From NCBI GenBank assembly GCA_963978905.1, contig OZ022261.1:25417686-25481685 (forward strand): DNA of 64,000 bases, in the 5' to 3' direction. Positions 1 to 12,009 of this stretch are shown here, one piece after another (within the stretch, counting starts at the first letter, position 1; every line of letters starts with the position of its first letter). The translations under genes and the position numbers were made by a program. Under the pieces are notes generated by a model. It saw only the letters and a program-made list of their open reading frames with translations, ran no database searches and was not told the DNA's origin. Origin of the DNA: Trichostrongylus colubriformis. Lineage: Eukaryota > Nematoda > Chromadorea > Rhabditida > Trichostrongylidae.

Positions 1-370
1 CAAAACTCCTTGTAACTATGCCGTTCCCGCACATACTCGTTGATTACCCAACAATATGTTGAAAGGCATTTCCAAATTATTTTTTAAGCTCGAAATACTA
101 TTTCAGAAGATTCTGCCGTAAGACCGTCAGGGCATTCCGAGTAGGTCACAGCGCCACGCGACTTGCGTTGCCGCACGCGCTAAAGGCTTTGCTGTTTGTG
201 TAATGTAATGACAGGCACTACGGATTGTGTGACTCTAACCAAATGGTAGGGGGGGGGGGGGGGGGGTGGGCGTGGCTTTAGTAGAATTCCGCTTCCAACA
301 GATAAAACTGCAAGCAACTCACACTCGCCGCGCCGCTCCCCGGCCGCTCGAAAATTTGACTACACGTTTA
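1..370. other. No gene seen; G-tract and repeat debris
   Basis: No coding segment is recognisable. A run of about 19 G lies at 249-267. If the Srh receptor at 1298-1810 is intact, its downstream exons must lie beyond position 1, because nothing resembling its second exon is visible here on the minus strand. Confidence 0.5.
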
Positions 371-540
371 CACACCCCCTAATGGGGAGTATGCTACAGA
401 GACAGAAAATTCGCTCTGCGGCTTTCGATGTGCGACGCGATGGTGCGAGCTATGCACGCCATATTGGATGGGTCCTGAAGCGATGACGGTGCCCTACGCC
501 TCATTCCAGGTGTGATTGCTTCAAGACTTAACCAATACGG
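370..540. repeat. Partial copy of the GACAGAAAATTCGC repeat
   Basis: The segment with GACAGAAAATTCGC, a variable GC-rich stretch and GGGTCCTGAAGCGAT also occurs around 2160-2250, 41950-42030 and, as a complete inverted-repeat element, at 46609-46787. Only one end is seen here, so it is a fragment of a dispersed non-autonomous element. Confidence 0.5.
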
Positions 541-707
541 CACCCATGGCTCGCATCATCACATACGCGGTCACTCGAATACTCTGTCCTCATGGTATAC
601 ACCTAACCAGAGTGTCCTGATGCCTATCCATATTCCCACTGGTCCCAACAAAATGATTCAAATCGAAAATTCTATACTCCGACCCACCCTGCTGTGCTGT
701 GTTGTAA

Positions 708-1195
708 GGCCGCCTTCATACTTTGCGTAACCGGCGCCGGCACCGCCGACGACGGCGTCAGTCTGATTATGAGCTCTAGTTACAACGACCCATAATACGG
801 TATGATGACCGTGGTCAGAGCCAGAGAGTTCGAATCCTGGCGCAGTGCCAAAAGGCCTCAGTCCCCTATTTCCTACTAATTATTTCGTTATCGATGTTTA
901 GTTTCCGATTAATGGGGGCCACGTTTTTTTTTGAATCCTTTTGGCATCCACTAAATCGAGAACAAACCTGCGTAACGAAATAACGAGTAGAAAATGGAGA
1001 CTGAGGCCTTTTGGCAGTACTCCAATATTCGAATTCGTCGGCTCTCGCCGCGATCATCATACTGCATTGAGGGTCGTTGAAACTAGAGCGCGTAATCAGA
1101 TTGACGCCGTCGCCGCTGCGGCTGGCGCCAAGCACATTGTTTTGACGCCGTCGCCGCCGATGCCGGCATCGGTTACGCAAAGTATGAAGGCGACC
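708..1195. mobile_element. PIF/Harbinger-like MITE, TAA target duplication
   Basis: The element starts GGCCGCCTTCATACTTTGCG and ends with the reverse complement of GGTCGCCTTCATACTTTGCG, giving inverted ends that continue for about 60 bp through GC-rich sequence. TAA lies directly on both sides (705-707 and 1196-1198). A TWA duplication with GG-starting ends is the hallmark of PIF/Harbinger. No transposase is present, so it is non-autonomous. Open frames inside it on both strands are low-complexity by-products. The 88-bp palindrome at 34985 has related ends. Confidence 0.7.
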
Positions 1196-1297
1196 TAACC
1201 TGAGCACTTCGTAGGGGAGGACACAGCACACATAAGGATTGTGCATAGAATGCTATATCATGTGTCGTCAAGTGTCTAAACGACGAGTAGGAGCTAC

Positions 1298-1810
1298 CTG
1301 AATGTACATTGGCTTCAGCTCATCGATACGGTTCGGCATGGTAAATCCGGCGGCTACCACAGCGCCATTGAATATGAAGAAAAAAGTGAAGCATATAGCA
1401 TAAATCAACTTCTTATTGAGTCGAAGTAGATGATCTTTCATAAGCATGGCTTGCCAACGAAATATGAACAATTGCACAACCGAACCCATTGTTGTAATAA
1501 TCATGCATAACCATGTAATAAATACATAGGAATAATGTATCTCAGTTCGAGAAAACAGTATACCGGCATGGTATACGATGGGAAATGGCAGGAAGGCGAT
1601 TGGAATAAATAACAAATTCGTCCATGTGTCGGTTACTGTAGCACAAATTTGGTATACAAGCAGCAAACGTGAATAGTCCTTCATAATTGATGGCGATTTT
1701 GCAATAATACAGTACACTCCAAACAGATCCACAGGAAGTGTTATTGCGGACAGCACGTACATTGATGTGATGTACCCTTTCGGTATCACTTCAAGATGGC
1801 AGTTGATCAT
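1298..1810 (-). CDS. Srh-family chemoreceptor, first coding exon (partial gene)
   Basis: This is a 171-residue exon of a nematode Srh-type (Str superfamily) seven-transmembrane chemoreceptor, presumably acting in sensory neuron membranes. It begins MINCHLEVIPKGYIT, continues with LPVDLFGVYCIIAKSP (first membrane segment and the family's typical turn), then four further hydrophobic stretches, and ends MYIQ at a CAG|GTAGCT donor. An acceptor, TTTTCAG (1818-1812), lies one base before the ATG, suiting spliced-leader trans-splicing. The exon is exactly 513 nt, the same as exon 1 of the complete paralogue at 13708-18636, aligns with it without gaps, and stops at the same codon. Later exons are not visible between 1 and 1297 and are either off the window or lost. 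The family call rests on motif memory. Sri is the nearest alternative. Confidence 0.75.
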
Positions 1811-2129
1811 TCTGAAAAGAACAGCAGTTAATCTTGTGGAGCTGATGCCCACTACTAGACGGAAGTTATGAGCAGCCAAAGTAATTCCATGGCACATATC
1901 ACGATAACCTATGGTGGCCATACGCTCACCAATGAATGTAACTGTGCTTAAAGATTGCCAATGGGCAAAAAGATAAAACAAAAATCGTAAAGCAGCGAAA
2001 ACATGGATTCTTATATATAAAACAGCCACTTGCAGATGAATCTTTGAGTGCATGGAAGAGGTTTCGAGAAGAGAGGAGCGTACTCGTTCTCACGAGATAC
2101 TGAGACAGTGGACGCGCGCTATTCACAAA

Positions 2130-2870
2130 TATGTGATAGAATCTCGCTATCTACGTAATCTCACGTCCAGATTCCGCACCACGCGATGTGCGAGCGATGC
2201 GTGCAAGCGCCATATGTAGATGGGTCCTGAAACGATTATATGGCAGTGCTAGAGATGCCGCAAGTAGACTAATTCTATCAACTGGAATGGCTCCAAGGCC
2301 CCAAACTCTCGTATGTTATCACATGGTTTCTGGTGTGTCTCCCAAAGAATCTTGAAACATTCTTAGTAAGAAGGCTTGTCAGCAAAGCATAGATATGAGT
2401 TACACATAAATAGGAAACACATTTATGAAATGGATCTTTGTATGGGCATATTACGAAAGACCATACACAGGTTTGTTTCGTGTTTATGTCTTACCCATAT
2501 TCATATTATCAATTACAATTCACCTGACTGTTAATAACGCTGAATTAATGGGAAAAGGCACCGGAGCCTCTGATGTTGGATACAGCCACAACAATATTCA
2601 TCATAATAAAGCAGAAAGATCATGAACCAGCACCAGCTCATCCTTGCCAAACTAAGGAGCCGTAGGCCCCAATCGCCGTACTCATCCATCGTACGAGATC
2701 GATTTAGGTCTACTTAGTTTTGAGGGCAAAAAATCTGCATAGACGCAAGTGACGCGTAGCGCAAATTTCCTGTCTAAAGACACTTTGACGCTCATTCATC
2801 AGAGTGATACCATATAAAGTATTCGTTAGTGAAACTCTTATAATGCTGCACTAGACTTCAGCAATTCTGT
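2130..2870. other. No gene recognised; repeat fragment
   Basis: A partial copy of the GGGTCCTGAA repeat lies near 2160-2250. A 66-codon open frame at 2425-2625 has a hydrophobic stretch but no recognisable domain or splice context, so I do not call it a gene. Confidence 0.4.
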
Positions 2871-2872
2871 GG

Positions 2873-3037
2873 CTAATTATCGCAGTGTAGCACATATGTT
2901 AATGGTCTGCCCATGATGAGCACATTATACAGTTCTATCTCAACAAGGGTGCCTGTCATTCGCAATAGCTCTTCTGAAGGAACTGTTTTCATAAACATAT
3001 TGCCTCTTTGATTTTTAGGAGCATCAAGCTGTCCTTG
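2873..3037 (-). CDS. Possible terminal exon, function unknown
   Basis: A 54-residue open segment follows a TTGTATTAG acceptor and ends at TAG. It includes VPSEELLRMTGTLVEIELYN and IMGRPLTYV, which looks like ordered protein rather than repeat debris. No family is recognised and no partner exon could be joined with confidence. It lies upstream of, and on the same strand as, the receptor exon at 1298. Confidence 0.22.
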   Translation of the reverse strand, partial: QGQLDAPKNQRGNMFMKTVPSEELLRMTGTLVEIELYNVLIMGRPLTYVLHCDN

Positions 3038-3717
3038 CTAATACAAGACTTGAGCTAGCAGCTTCTAGGACGCAAAGATCCAGATGATTTCTGCAACATA
3101 CATCACTGTAATACGGACAAACACTAGAAAAATCAGGTGTTATACTGAAATTTGTTACCTTGCTGACATTCACCTCATTCTTATCTTGATAGGAGATTGA
3201 AGGCAAGCGAAAGCGGAGCGAAGTGCATATTGGACCGCGGTTATTCCTTACGCATCTGCGATTCGCACTACCGTGTTATCACACGTATCGTTGTGCGCAC
3301 TCTCAGTTAAGTGCACTATTTCCCTTACGCAACACGCTGCCCATGAGTGGTGACATATCAGAATTGCGGAGAGAACATGTCACGATTAAGTGAGAGAACG
3401 CACGATGACGTATACAGAGCTATAACCTCAGCCATACATCGCATGCTGATTGGAGCACTCTCGTGGCAGAACCAAAGTTCGGTGGATGCCCTTATCTCCA
3501 GGTATCACTAGCACAGAATTTCGCCTTCTGGTAATCATTTAGGGACTCGTAGTGGCTAATGTGGCAACAAGTCAAAGTATCAGTCACTACAAACATGAGC
3601 TGAACGCGTACCCTTATGTCGAATTTTGCACCGCGGCATTTTGCAGGCGAAGTGAGGTGGACGAGCTAAATGCGCCGGGTGTACCCTTATGTTGGGATTT
3701 CGCACGACGACGAGCGG

Positions 3718-5243
3718 GGTGTGTACAAGTGGTACAAATGGAAATTTTCGCACATATTGTGCGAGGGAACAATTATACGAGGTGCGAGAATGAAGGGGTC
3801 ATCTGTTGCCCAAAACTTGCATTAACAGCAAGAAAGGTCAAGTAATGACTAAATTAATATAATTATAATATAATAATTATAATATGTAATTATATATAAT
3901 AATTATATTATAATATATAATTAAGGAATAAACTGACTAGAAAAGGGAAGTATCAAATAGAAGAAGGGATCGAATGATTCCAATTATAATTTTTGATATG
4001 ATAATAATGCTAATTTCATAATAATTCATTATTTGATATATGGTGTATGCTTAGCGGAGCTTGGACATTGCTCATGCCCACTATTTTTCGATTTCTAAGA
4101 TCTATCAGGAGTTAAGTTGTGATTTCATCTGGTAGCACCGCTCATTGAGATTACGTCCCGCACACTGTGGGGAGCTGCCTCTCATCCTGTTCAGAAACCC
4201 GGTGCTTATATCTTTTTTACTTTTTCGCGTGGTTAGGTTGTTTCGGGACAAATGTTTTGGCGCGTGCATAGCCCACTGTGAGCTTGGATTAGCTCAAGTC
4301 CATGCTCCACGCGTCTAAAACTTTCCCCAGACGAAGACAATATTCGAAGAGGCAAACATTCAGAAGAGTTAAACGATTATGTATAGCATGATCTGTTGAC
4401 ACGAAAGTGAGAGGCATGGCTCGGCTTAAAAATTTCTGATTTTCAGTCGTTTTTTGGATACCTGAAGTCGGTGTTAACTTCAGAGGTCGTGGCCCTGATT
4501 TTACCATTGCCATTAATCTAAATTAGTCTGAAAATGATCATAGTCAAGCAAAACCCCAGCCAGCATTGACCAATCAAGCATTTGTGTTCTTCGAGTTTTT
4601 AATACTACTATTATACTATAATACTACTTTCTCCACGGTATTTGCCTTCTAAGCTTAGCGCAGTGAGGTCTAGAACAATCAGAACGAAAGGTATGTTTTA
4701 CTTATAAGATCAGAGATGGAAGCTTTGTTTATCAGAAAAATTTTGATTTCGAGGTAGGGTTGTTGTAGAACGTTTACTGCATTGCCAGATTATTCTATGG
4801 ACCGAGTCTTGCGAACACAACTAGGCATTCCATAGCTTGCTACAAATTCTTGCCCGTGCACATATACACAAATAAATTCGATTTTGGCTTGCTTAAGGCT
4901 CTGTGAAGTTGTTTTATCGATTTTGTAAATATCATGTGAGTATACTTGCATGTTTACTTCTTGCATTTCTGGATAATAAATATATAATATTAACAAATAT
5001 TCACGTCTCATATGTGAATATGTTATGAATATGTAATCAATATAAGTTTTTTTTCTGCTTATAGTTCCCTTTTCCAGTCAGCCTATTCCTTAATTGCTTA
5101 TTTTACTTGTTGTTAATGCAAGTTTTGGGCAACAGATGACCTCTTGATTCTCGCACCTCGTAATTAATTCCTCGTACCATAGGTGCGAAGGGTTCGCACC
5201 ATATGTGCGAAAATTTCCTTTCGTACCACTTTGTACCTACCCC
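3718..5243. mobile_element. 1.5 kb inverted-repeat transposon, 9-bp target duplication
   Basis: The ends are inverted repeats of about 130 bp: the left runs from GGTGTGTACAAGTGGTAC through AATTTTCGCACATAT to GTTGCCCAAAACTTGCATTAA, and the right is its reverse complement (5105-5243). GACGAGCGG is duplicated on both sides (3709-3717, 5244-5252), and removing the insert restores the repeat it interrupts. A 9-bp duplication with long inverted ends suits a Mutator-like (MULE) relative; an 8-bp reading would suggest hAT. The interior has no transposase-like frame, so it is non-autonomous. Confidence 0.7.
3842..3925. repeat. AT-only near-palindromic tract
   Basis: This is about 80 bp of TAATTATA-type sequence, almost free of G and C and largely self-complementary, inside the transposon at 3718-5243. 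It may be a replication-slippage product. No function is implied. Confidence 0.6.
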
Positions 5244-5629
5244 GACGAGCGGCGTGCGACGCAGTGTGTGCGAGCTATGCGCGTCGCGGTAGTTGGGCCT
5301 TGAAACAATTACACGGTAATGTTAGGGGCGCGATAAGCAGTTGAATTGTAATCGCTTCGAGACTTAACCACATGGCGCCTTTAGCTCGTCCACATTGCTT
5401 CGCTTGCGACATGCCGCGGTGGGAAACCATTACATAAGGGTACACACCCAAGGAGCCGCGCTGTTGGGTCCCAAAGCGATTAAAAGCCAACATTTTATGA
5501 CGTTATCAGCATTACCGTGAAATCGCTCTAAAACCCAACTGAAGCAGGGCGCATAGCTCGCACACATGGCGTCAATGCCGCTTATCGTGGTACGAACTCC
5601 TGACATGAGGGTACACACCCACATTACCT

Positions 5630-5905
5630 ACTCACTCATTGCGAAAAGAGAATCTCCCTTTTAGCGGGTGATTGACCCCCTCATGAACATGAAAGGCTAA
5701 TTAAGCGAGAGAAGAGTTTTCTACCAATACGGTCCATGGGATTTCACGTCCTAAGAAAAACTAATACATTCCGTCATCGCTATCGCGAACCTTGTGAGGT
5801 GCACTGAACAATAGTCGAAGGTTGAAAGTGCTTGTTAACTAATGTCGACCAATCTCAAATGCTAACATCCTGATTAATATGAAGCAAATACAATCGCATG
5901 TTACT
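5630..5905. other. No feature seen
   Basis: The sequence between the GTACCC-type repeat and the inverted repeat at 5908 shows no domain, splice-bounded frame or repeat structure that I can support. Confidence 0.4.
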
Positions 5906-5907
5906 GG

Positions 5908-6016
5908 GTTGAGGAATAAGTTTCCGCGGTTTTCTTTGAACATGTTTTCACATTGTTTCCTTCATCTTTCGACAAAGATTATAAATGTTTCGATAAAGCC
6001 TTTTTGCTCTGCAAAC
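5908..6016. repeat. Left arm of widely spaced inverted repeat
   Basis: The sequence starting GGTTGAGGAATAAGTTTCC and running to CTTTTTGCTCT reappears in reverse orientation at 9608-9718, with roughly four in five bases matching by eye. The pair brackets the fold-back and the LINE. A small hairpin motif, GATAGAGC with an inverted GCTCTA, recurs near 6133 and 6440. It is either one large composite element or two independent opposite insertions of the same small element. Confidence 0.6.
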
Positions 6017-6338
6017 ACTGCTAACTGCTAAACAACTTCGACTACCTAATATTTATGAGCTTTGGAAATGAAGTAAATAGATCAAAGTTAGTAAGATCAA
6101 ATAAGTAGATCAAAAATTTATGCGCATATGTTACCGATAGAGCTTTTTCAGCTCTACAGAACGGTACTACTTTTTATTCAAATCGCTCAACTTTTTGCTG
6201 TTTTTGAGACTCACAAATGCTGTACTTGCAAAAGTGTGCGCTTTCATTATCTCCTCTTCCTCGACTACCATCAACATTGGAGGGGATGTTCATATGTTTT
6301 TTTTTTCGCACTACAGGATGATACCAGTCTTCTTTTGT

Positions 6339-6765
6339 ATCCTCTCATATTTTAGCATGTGGGAATAAGATTCCACCTGTTTTTCAATTCAAAATTGCGT
6401 GATGGAAACGAATTTTTTGACAAAATGTTTTACTCCAATCCATAGAGCTCTTTTCGCTCTACCAGATAATGTTCACGGTTTTTGTTCGAACCAATTTTTG
6501 CCATTTTTTGATCATTTAAAAGTCGACGAAATCGAGCATTTTCATCACATGGTGTACATAGAAAATGCTCGATTTCGTCGACTTTCAAATGACCTGAAAA
6601 GTGGCAAAAATTGGTTCGAACAAAAACCGTGAACATTAACTGGTAGAACGAAAAGAGTTCTATCGATTGATGTGAAACATTTTTCCAAAAATTCCTTTTC
6701 ATCACGCAATTTTGAATTGAAAAACAGGTGGAATCTTATTCCCACATGCTAAAATATGAGAGGAT
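6339..6765. mobile_element. 427-bp fold-back element (near-perfect palindrome)
   Basis: ATCCTCTCATATTTTAGC at 6339 is mirrored by its exact reverse complement ending at 6765, and the complementarity continues inwards for about 200 bp per arm to a short loop near 6552. The open frames on the two strands here (6399-6632 plus, 6430-6705 minus) are mirror images of each other and not genes. It sits directly upstream of the LINE start. Confidence 0.8.
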
Positions 6766-6771
6766 TTGAAA

Positions 6772-9600
6772 CGTGGGTGGTAATGCCTTGTAGACCTCCG
6801 CCTGCGGGTAATCGCAGCCCGGTCCCAAGCCCGGATGAAGGAGGAGGGTTGATCCCCCGCCGAGGGATCGTAAAATGTAGGCTTGTAACCACATGAGAAA
6901 ACTCGCAAGGATTTCGTAAAAGCTACCGCATTCGGGGGAGCCGATTCGTCGACATTGGACCAGGATGTCGATGGAAAGTGTGCGACCGGTCTCTCATCCA
7001 AGAAGCTTCTATCATCGAAAACGACACTCAGGCTAGCAACGTGGAATATCAGAACAGGGAATCATGTCGGCCAAAAAGAAATAGTGGCGCAAGAACTACT
7101 CTGTTACGGAATTTCTGTCGCTGCAATCACGGAGTTACGTATGCCGGGAAGTGGATCCAGGAGGATCAATTCGCCGGATGGAAAGTGGGTGAGGCTCTAC
7201 TTCTCTAGCGGTGAGCATCATACTGAAGGAATGGGCTTCGCGGTCGACTCTAAGGCATGTAAAAATGTCATTGCTTTTCAGCCGTTCTCGAGCAGATTGG
7301 CTGTGCTTACCATCGAAGGCACTATCAGGTTGCACCTTGTTGTTGCATACACCCCTACAGAAGCCAACCCGGAGGAAACAAAGGATGCTTTCTATGATCA
7401 GTCGCAAACTGTCCTTGATTCGCTACCACATCGTGACATGATGGTAATTGGAGGTGATCTGAACGCCCACACGGGCGCCAACAGAGAAGGATGGGAAGGC
7501 GCTTTGGGCCAATTTGGATATGCAGAAATCAATGAAAATGGACTCCGATTACTGTCATTTGCGCTGTCGAACCATCTGATCATAAGCAACACCGTATTTC
7601 GCCATCCTTTGAAGCATCAGCTAACATGGCGGTCCCCCAGTGGGGGGGATCTGGCTATGCTTGACTAGCTGACTGTGGGTTTGATCATCATCTTGTGGTT
7701 GCTTCTGTACACTGAAACTGAAGAGCCACCAGACATCAGCGAATATCATCACGCAGAGATTGGAGCAAATTGGATGACCCTGTCTATAGGCAGCAATTCC
7801 AAATATCTCTGTCAAATAGGCTAACAACATCCAAAAATGCTGATGATACAACTGATCAACTTGCTGCGGCCGTTACTGAGTCCGCCATATCCACGTGGCC
7901 ACTTGGTCGGCATCGCACTCAAACATGGATTTCTGATGAAACTCTTGATCTAATGGATCAACGAGAGCAATGTAAACTGAATGATTCACAAAGATACCGA
8001 GAGCTCCATCGTGTCGTCCGTAGTCGTCTCAGAATGGAAAGAAGACAATACTGGCACGATGTTGCAGCAGAACGAAAATCAGGCCAACCGCAGAGATTAC
8101 CGTCGACTATATGCAACTCTTCGCCGCCTCGGAGGAGAGATAAGAAGCTTCGATGACAACATCAAGAAAAGTGATTGAAGTTACGTACGATCACGTACGG
8201 AGTGACTTGGTCGGTGGAAAGAGTATTTTTGTCAGCTCTATAACCATCCCATACCAGATGAATTGCCGCCAAAATCTTCTCACAATCATCTGCTCGATCT
8301 CATTTCCGTAGAACCTCCTGATATCGGTGAAATCGAAACTGCAGGAAATCAGTTGAAGCGTGGGAAATCAGCGGGAAGTGATGGTGTGACAGCTAAAACC
8401 TTGAAAGCTGGTGGCGACGTTCTTCGACAACGATTGCACTCACTGCTACATCTTGTCTGGACCTCCGAAAAAATACCTACTTCGTGGAAGCAGGCGATCG
8501 TCGTACCAATTCACAAAGAAGGAGATACTCACGAATGTAAGAACTACCGCGGGATTAGCTTGTTATCCATTCTTGGGAAGGTCTTCATACAAATCATACT
8601 TCGGCGAATCCAGCGACGACGAGAACAAATGACTGGGGAAGAACAAGCGGGTTTTCGTCTAAATCGTGGATGTTGTTACCAAATTTTCACCCTGACGCAA
8701 GTTCCGAAGAACGTGTTCGCTGCGGGAAGCGTCTCATCATCGTGTTCATTGACTTCGCTTCTGCGTTCGACAGCGTCCACCGTGTGGCTCTTTGGGAAAC
8801 GCTTGCAGAGGAAGGCATCCCCGATAAGTTAATTCGACTACTACGCAGCACATATGAAGACTTCCGTAGCAGAGTTTGCATAAAGGGAGAATTGTCGGAT
8901 TTTGTAGGCAACACCGGTTTCGTCAAAGATGCGTGTTGTCACCTGTACTCTTCAATACTGTTTGGGGAAGGACAATTCGTCACGGATCTCATGTATGCTG
9001 ATGCGTCGCTATTTTCGCTAATGACGATACTGAAGCTTGTGAAATAGTGTCCAGGATTCAGAAAACTGCAAAGCCGTATGGGTTAGTCATCAATACTGGT
9101 TAAACGAAGGTCCTCTCATCTAACGGAAGTGCTGCGCGGGTGCATCTGAACGGAAATGTTTTTGAGCAAGTTATTACTGCAATCTGACATCCGGAAATTA
9201 GAATCCTTTCAAATGAGATGCCTTAGACGTATACTCGTTGTCTCGCTTCGCGACAGACTGAAAAACGAAGTGATAAGACAACGATGCTGTCGCCAAACAA
9301 CTGTCGAAATTGAAATTAAGCAACGACGCTTCTGGTTTGGCCATGTTTGCAGAATGCAGCCGGAACGATATCCCCACAAGACCTTATGGAGAACTCGGCC
9401 GTATGACTGGAAGATTCAGCGAGGAGCACCAAAGAAGACATGGTTGAGACAGATTGAGAAAGATTTTCCTAATTGCAGACCAGTATTCAGCAAACGAAAA
9501 TGGTAGCTATGGACAGATTGCAATGACGAAGAACTGTGAAGACCTTGTGCACTCCAGTGGCACCTACAGCAGCATTCATTGCGAGCTAAGGAGGATAACT
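6772..9600 (+). mobile_element. RTE/BovB-like LINE, inactivated
   Basis: A GC-rich leader (6772-6954) is followed by an APE-type endonuclease segment (6955-7665) with ATWNIRTG, ITELRMPG, VVAYTPTEANPE and GGDLNAHTG. The frame ends at LAMLD, before the usual C-terminal catalytic Asp/His motifs. Reverse transcriptase pieces follow: GSDGVTAKTLKAGGD, SWKQAIVVPIHKEGD and YRGISLLSILGKVF (8263-8680), FIDFASAFDSVHR (frame change near 8690), then a deletion and LMYADASLFS in place of the catalytic YADD box. The C-terminal tail (9156-9506) has RFWFGHVCRMQPERYP and RGAPKKTW. At least four frame breaks plus the damaged catalytic box show that it cannot transpose. Clade is inferred from APE plus RT plus the C-terminal FGHV/RGAPKK motifs. 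Confidence 0.85.
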
Positions 9601-9607
9601 AATACCA

Positions 9608-9718
9608 TGTAGAGCAAAAAAAGCTCTATCGAAAACATATATAAGCATTGTCGAAGGATGAAGGGAACAATGTGAAAACAGGGTTAAATAAACCGCGGGA
9701 ACTTATTCCTCAACCAAA
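9608..9718. repeat. Right arm of inverted repeat paired with 5908-6016
   Basis: This is the reverse complement of the 5908-6016 arm, including the CCGCGGGAACTTATTCCTCAACC end and the TAGAGC/GCTCTA hairpin. It starts within a few bases of the LINE's 3' end. Confidence 0.6.
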
Positions 9719-10099
9719 TTAAATTTCAGATCGCTATCTGGAATGACAGCTGTGATTTAAGCCATAGAGCAGAAAGTGGTTATGAGGCCACTGATAAGTC
9801 AAAGAATGCACTAAAAATATGTTTTCTATAGCTTAGGCTGAGGAACAATCAACGAGCTCCAAGATTAAATTTACAGTGCACAGCATAGTAAATAACTATG
9901 TCAGCAGGATCTATGAACTCAGATTGTTTATGATAAACCACCTGAACTTTTAGTTGTGTGACATTGTGGCCATGTTGTCTATGTGTAATATTAACGTATA
10001 ACAAGTTATACTTCACGAAAGATCGCTTGGCATGCAGGTCTCGACAAAAAACAGAATAGATAGTCCCACCATTCGCATCATGGATCGGTTGATTGTGAA

Positions 10100-10370
10100 A
10101 GGCACCACCAGGGATAAAGGGAAAATGAGAGCTGGTAAGATCTATTCTCTACGAACGAAAATTCCAGTCCAGAAGGGCTGATCTGTGGCGAAACTCCCAC
10201 TGAAAAAAACGCGTCATGCGGGCATTATCGCTACCTCGCAAAGCCATGCCGCTTCGCCCCCGCTGGGCGAGTTGCAGCGAGGGCAGGGCAACTCTCGTGG
10301 GGGGGGAGCGACCAGCTTCTTGCTCCTTTGCATCTACCCCCACTTGCTAGTGATGTAGAGTGGGCGGGGA
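10100..10370. repeat. Dispersed repeat, copy 1 of 4
   Basis: This is a roughly 270-bp copy of a family also at 15000-15240, 19440-19700 and 34850-35230. Shared landmarks are GAAAATGAGAACTGG-like starts, TGTGGCGAAACTC, GAAAAAACGCG and CTAGTGATGTAGAG near the end. No clear inverted ends were found, so a SINE-like or truncated element is possible. Confidence 0.5.
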
Positions 10371-10730
10371 AGGATTGAGAAAGATGGCTTCCGGTTCTTC
10401 CTTCTTAGGTTTTTGACTACTTTATTCCGCTCCTTGTCAACTACTACTGTTCACCTCACTTTCATATAACCAGTTATTCCCTCGTCACGTCTCCGTCTAA
10501 ACAAACATTTTATGGCCCATCGGACAAATGACTGGTATGTTCCAGTCATTACTGAAACGCTTGAAAGTTTTATTCATCATCAGTTGATGAATTCCATGAA
10601 ATTGATTCGTCAAGGCGGAGCGGCAATATTCATAAGAGACTGCCAATTCAAAATTCATCATCTGTAACAATAACGAATAGACATTTCTATATAAGGCAAG
10701 GTGTTTTTTATTCATTTACCTACTTATACT

Positions 10731-12006
10731 TATCAGAATGTTGCAAAATTAATTTCGGTTCCAAGATATGTATAAATAAGTAGATTTTTTACCCTGAACT
10801 ATTCCATCTCGAGGAAAGTCAGATATACCATCTGGTAGGTTTCTTCTGCTCTTTCGAAATATTCTATGAATGTCGCTCTGATTTTTCCAGCCGGCCTTTT
10901 TCAGGGATGCGATTAATCATGAAGCGACGCGACTATGGATTCATCATGCTTTACGAATTTAAATCGGGACACTCCGCAGCGGAGGCAGCCCTTAATCTCA
11001 TCAGCGTTCTATGAACGAATTGTCCTCGCGAACGAACAGTGGTCCTCTAATCTAATTGCTTCTGGCGATTTTGATCTTGAAGGAAAGTCGGGTCGCGACC
11101 GCAGGTCGTCGCTTAGTGTTGAAGATTTAAGGAGAGCCGTCGAAGCAAATCCGGAGGCGAATACTCGCAAGTCAGCAGAAGACCTGTGCGTACATTACTT
11201 TGTAGTGGCAAGACATTTGCTGGAAATCATCCAGGTGAAGAAGTTGTAAAAGTGGGTGCCTCATAAGGTGACCGATGAGTAGCGTCTGGCACGTTTTGAC
11301 ACCTGCTCTAACCTCCTAAATCGCTATAAAAATTGGCCATTTGTAAGCCGTATATAACTGTAGATGAAAAATGGGTTTTTTTGTGATAACAGGAAACGGG
11401 GATCAGTCTGGGTAGATAGGATGCTCCTTCAAAAACGTTTTCTTAATCCGACCTTCACCTTAAAAAGGTTATGGTTACTGTGTGGTGGTGTTGTAAAGGT
11501 GTAATCCATAATAGTTTCCTGCAACCTGGTCAGCCAGTCACAGTAGAGTCTTACTGTTCTGATCAGGAGCAAATGTATAGGAAGTTTCAAAAATTGTGGT
11601 CCGCGGGGTGGATAGAGGAGGGCCGATCCTGTTGCAGGACAACTCAATACCGCACCTTTAACAAATCACTCGACAAAAATTGATCCACTTGGGTATAAGA
11701 GTTCTTCCCCACTCAGCGTATTCTCACGACCTTTCCCCCACAGACTATCACTTTTTTCGAGCCCTCAATTCTCATCTGCGTCAGAAACGATTTACTAATT
11801 TAGACGAGGTTGAATTTCTTTCTTGACTTCGTTGATTCTCGTGATTGTAGTTTTTATAGTGAAGGCTTAGAATCATCACCTGTTCCTTGGCAAAAATGTG
11901 TAGATTTTGATTGTTTTCATTTCGATTGATCAAATTGTGTTTAAGCTGAGTTATAGTAGTTTGTAGTATGCGGTCCGTTTTCGAAATTAATTTTGCAACC
12001 ACCTAA
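10731..12006 (+). mobile_element. mariner-family transposon, pseudogenised
   Basis: Length (about 1.28 kb) and content match mariner. TTGCAAAATTAATTTCG at 10741 is inverted at 11980-11997 next to TTAGGT-type ends. The transposase begins MKRRDYGFIMLYEFKSGHSA at 10919, shifts to another frame, and continues with GDFDLEGKSGRDRRSSLSVE, EANPEANTRKSAEDL and KWVPHKVTDE. VDEKWV, with the first catalytic Asp, lies near 11365. The C-terminal end RFTNLDEVEFL and WQKCVDFDCFHFD is recoverable only with more frame changes. It is broken by at least four frameshifts and stops. Confidence 0.85.
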
Positions 12007-12009
12007 TAT

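Larger units (their letters stand above)
3608..5625. repeat. GTACCCTTATGTC-type repeat split by a later insertion
   Basis: The left part (3608-3717) carries two copies of the end motif GTACCCTTATGT. The right part resumes at 5244 and ends in ATAAGGGTACACACCC near 5456 and ATGAGGGTACACACCC near 5621. The 5244-5460 part matches the complete 223-bp copy at 46950-47172. The two halves were one dispersed repeat before the element at 3718-5243 entered. Confidence 0.6.

Noticed and set aside
6399..6705. Overlapping plus and minus frames at the fold-back
   Set aside because: They are mirror images produced by the palindrome, with no independent coding evidence.
6955..9506. Active LINE
   Set aside because: The endonuclease frame stops early, the reverse transcriptase is frameshifted and the YADD box reads YADA with a nearby deletion.
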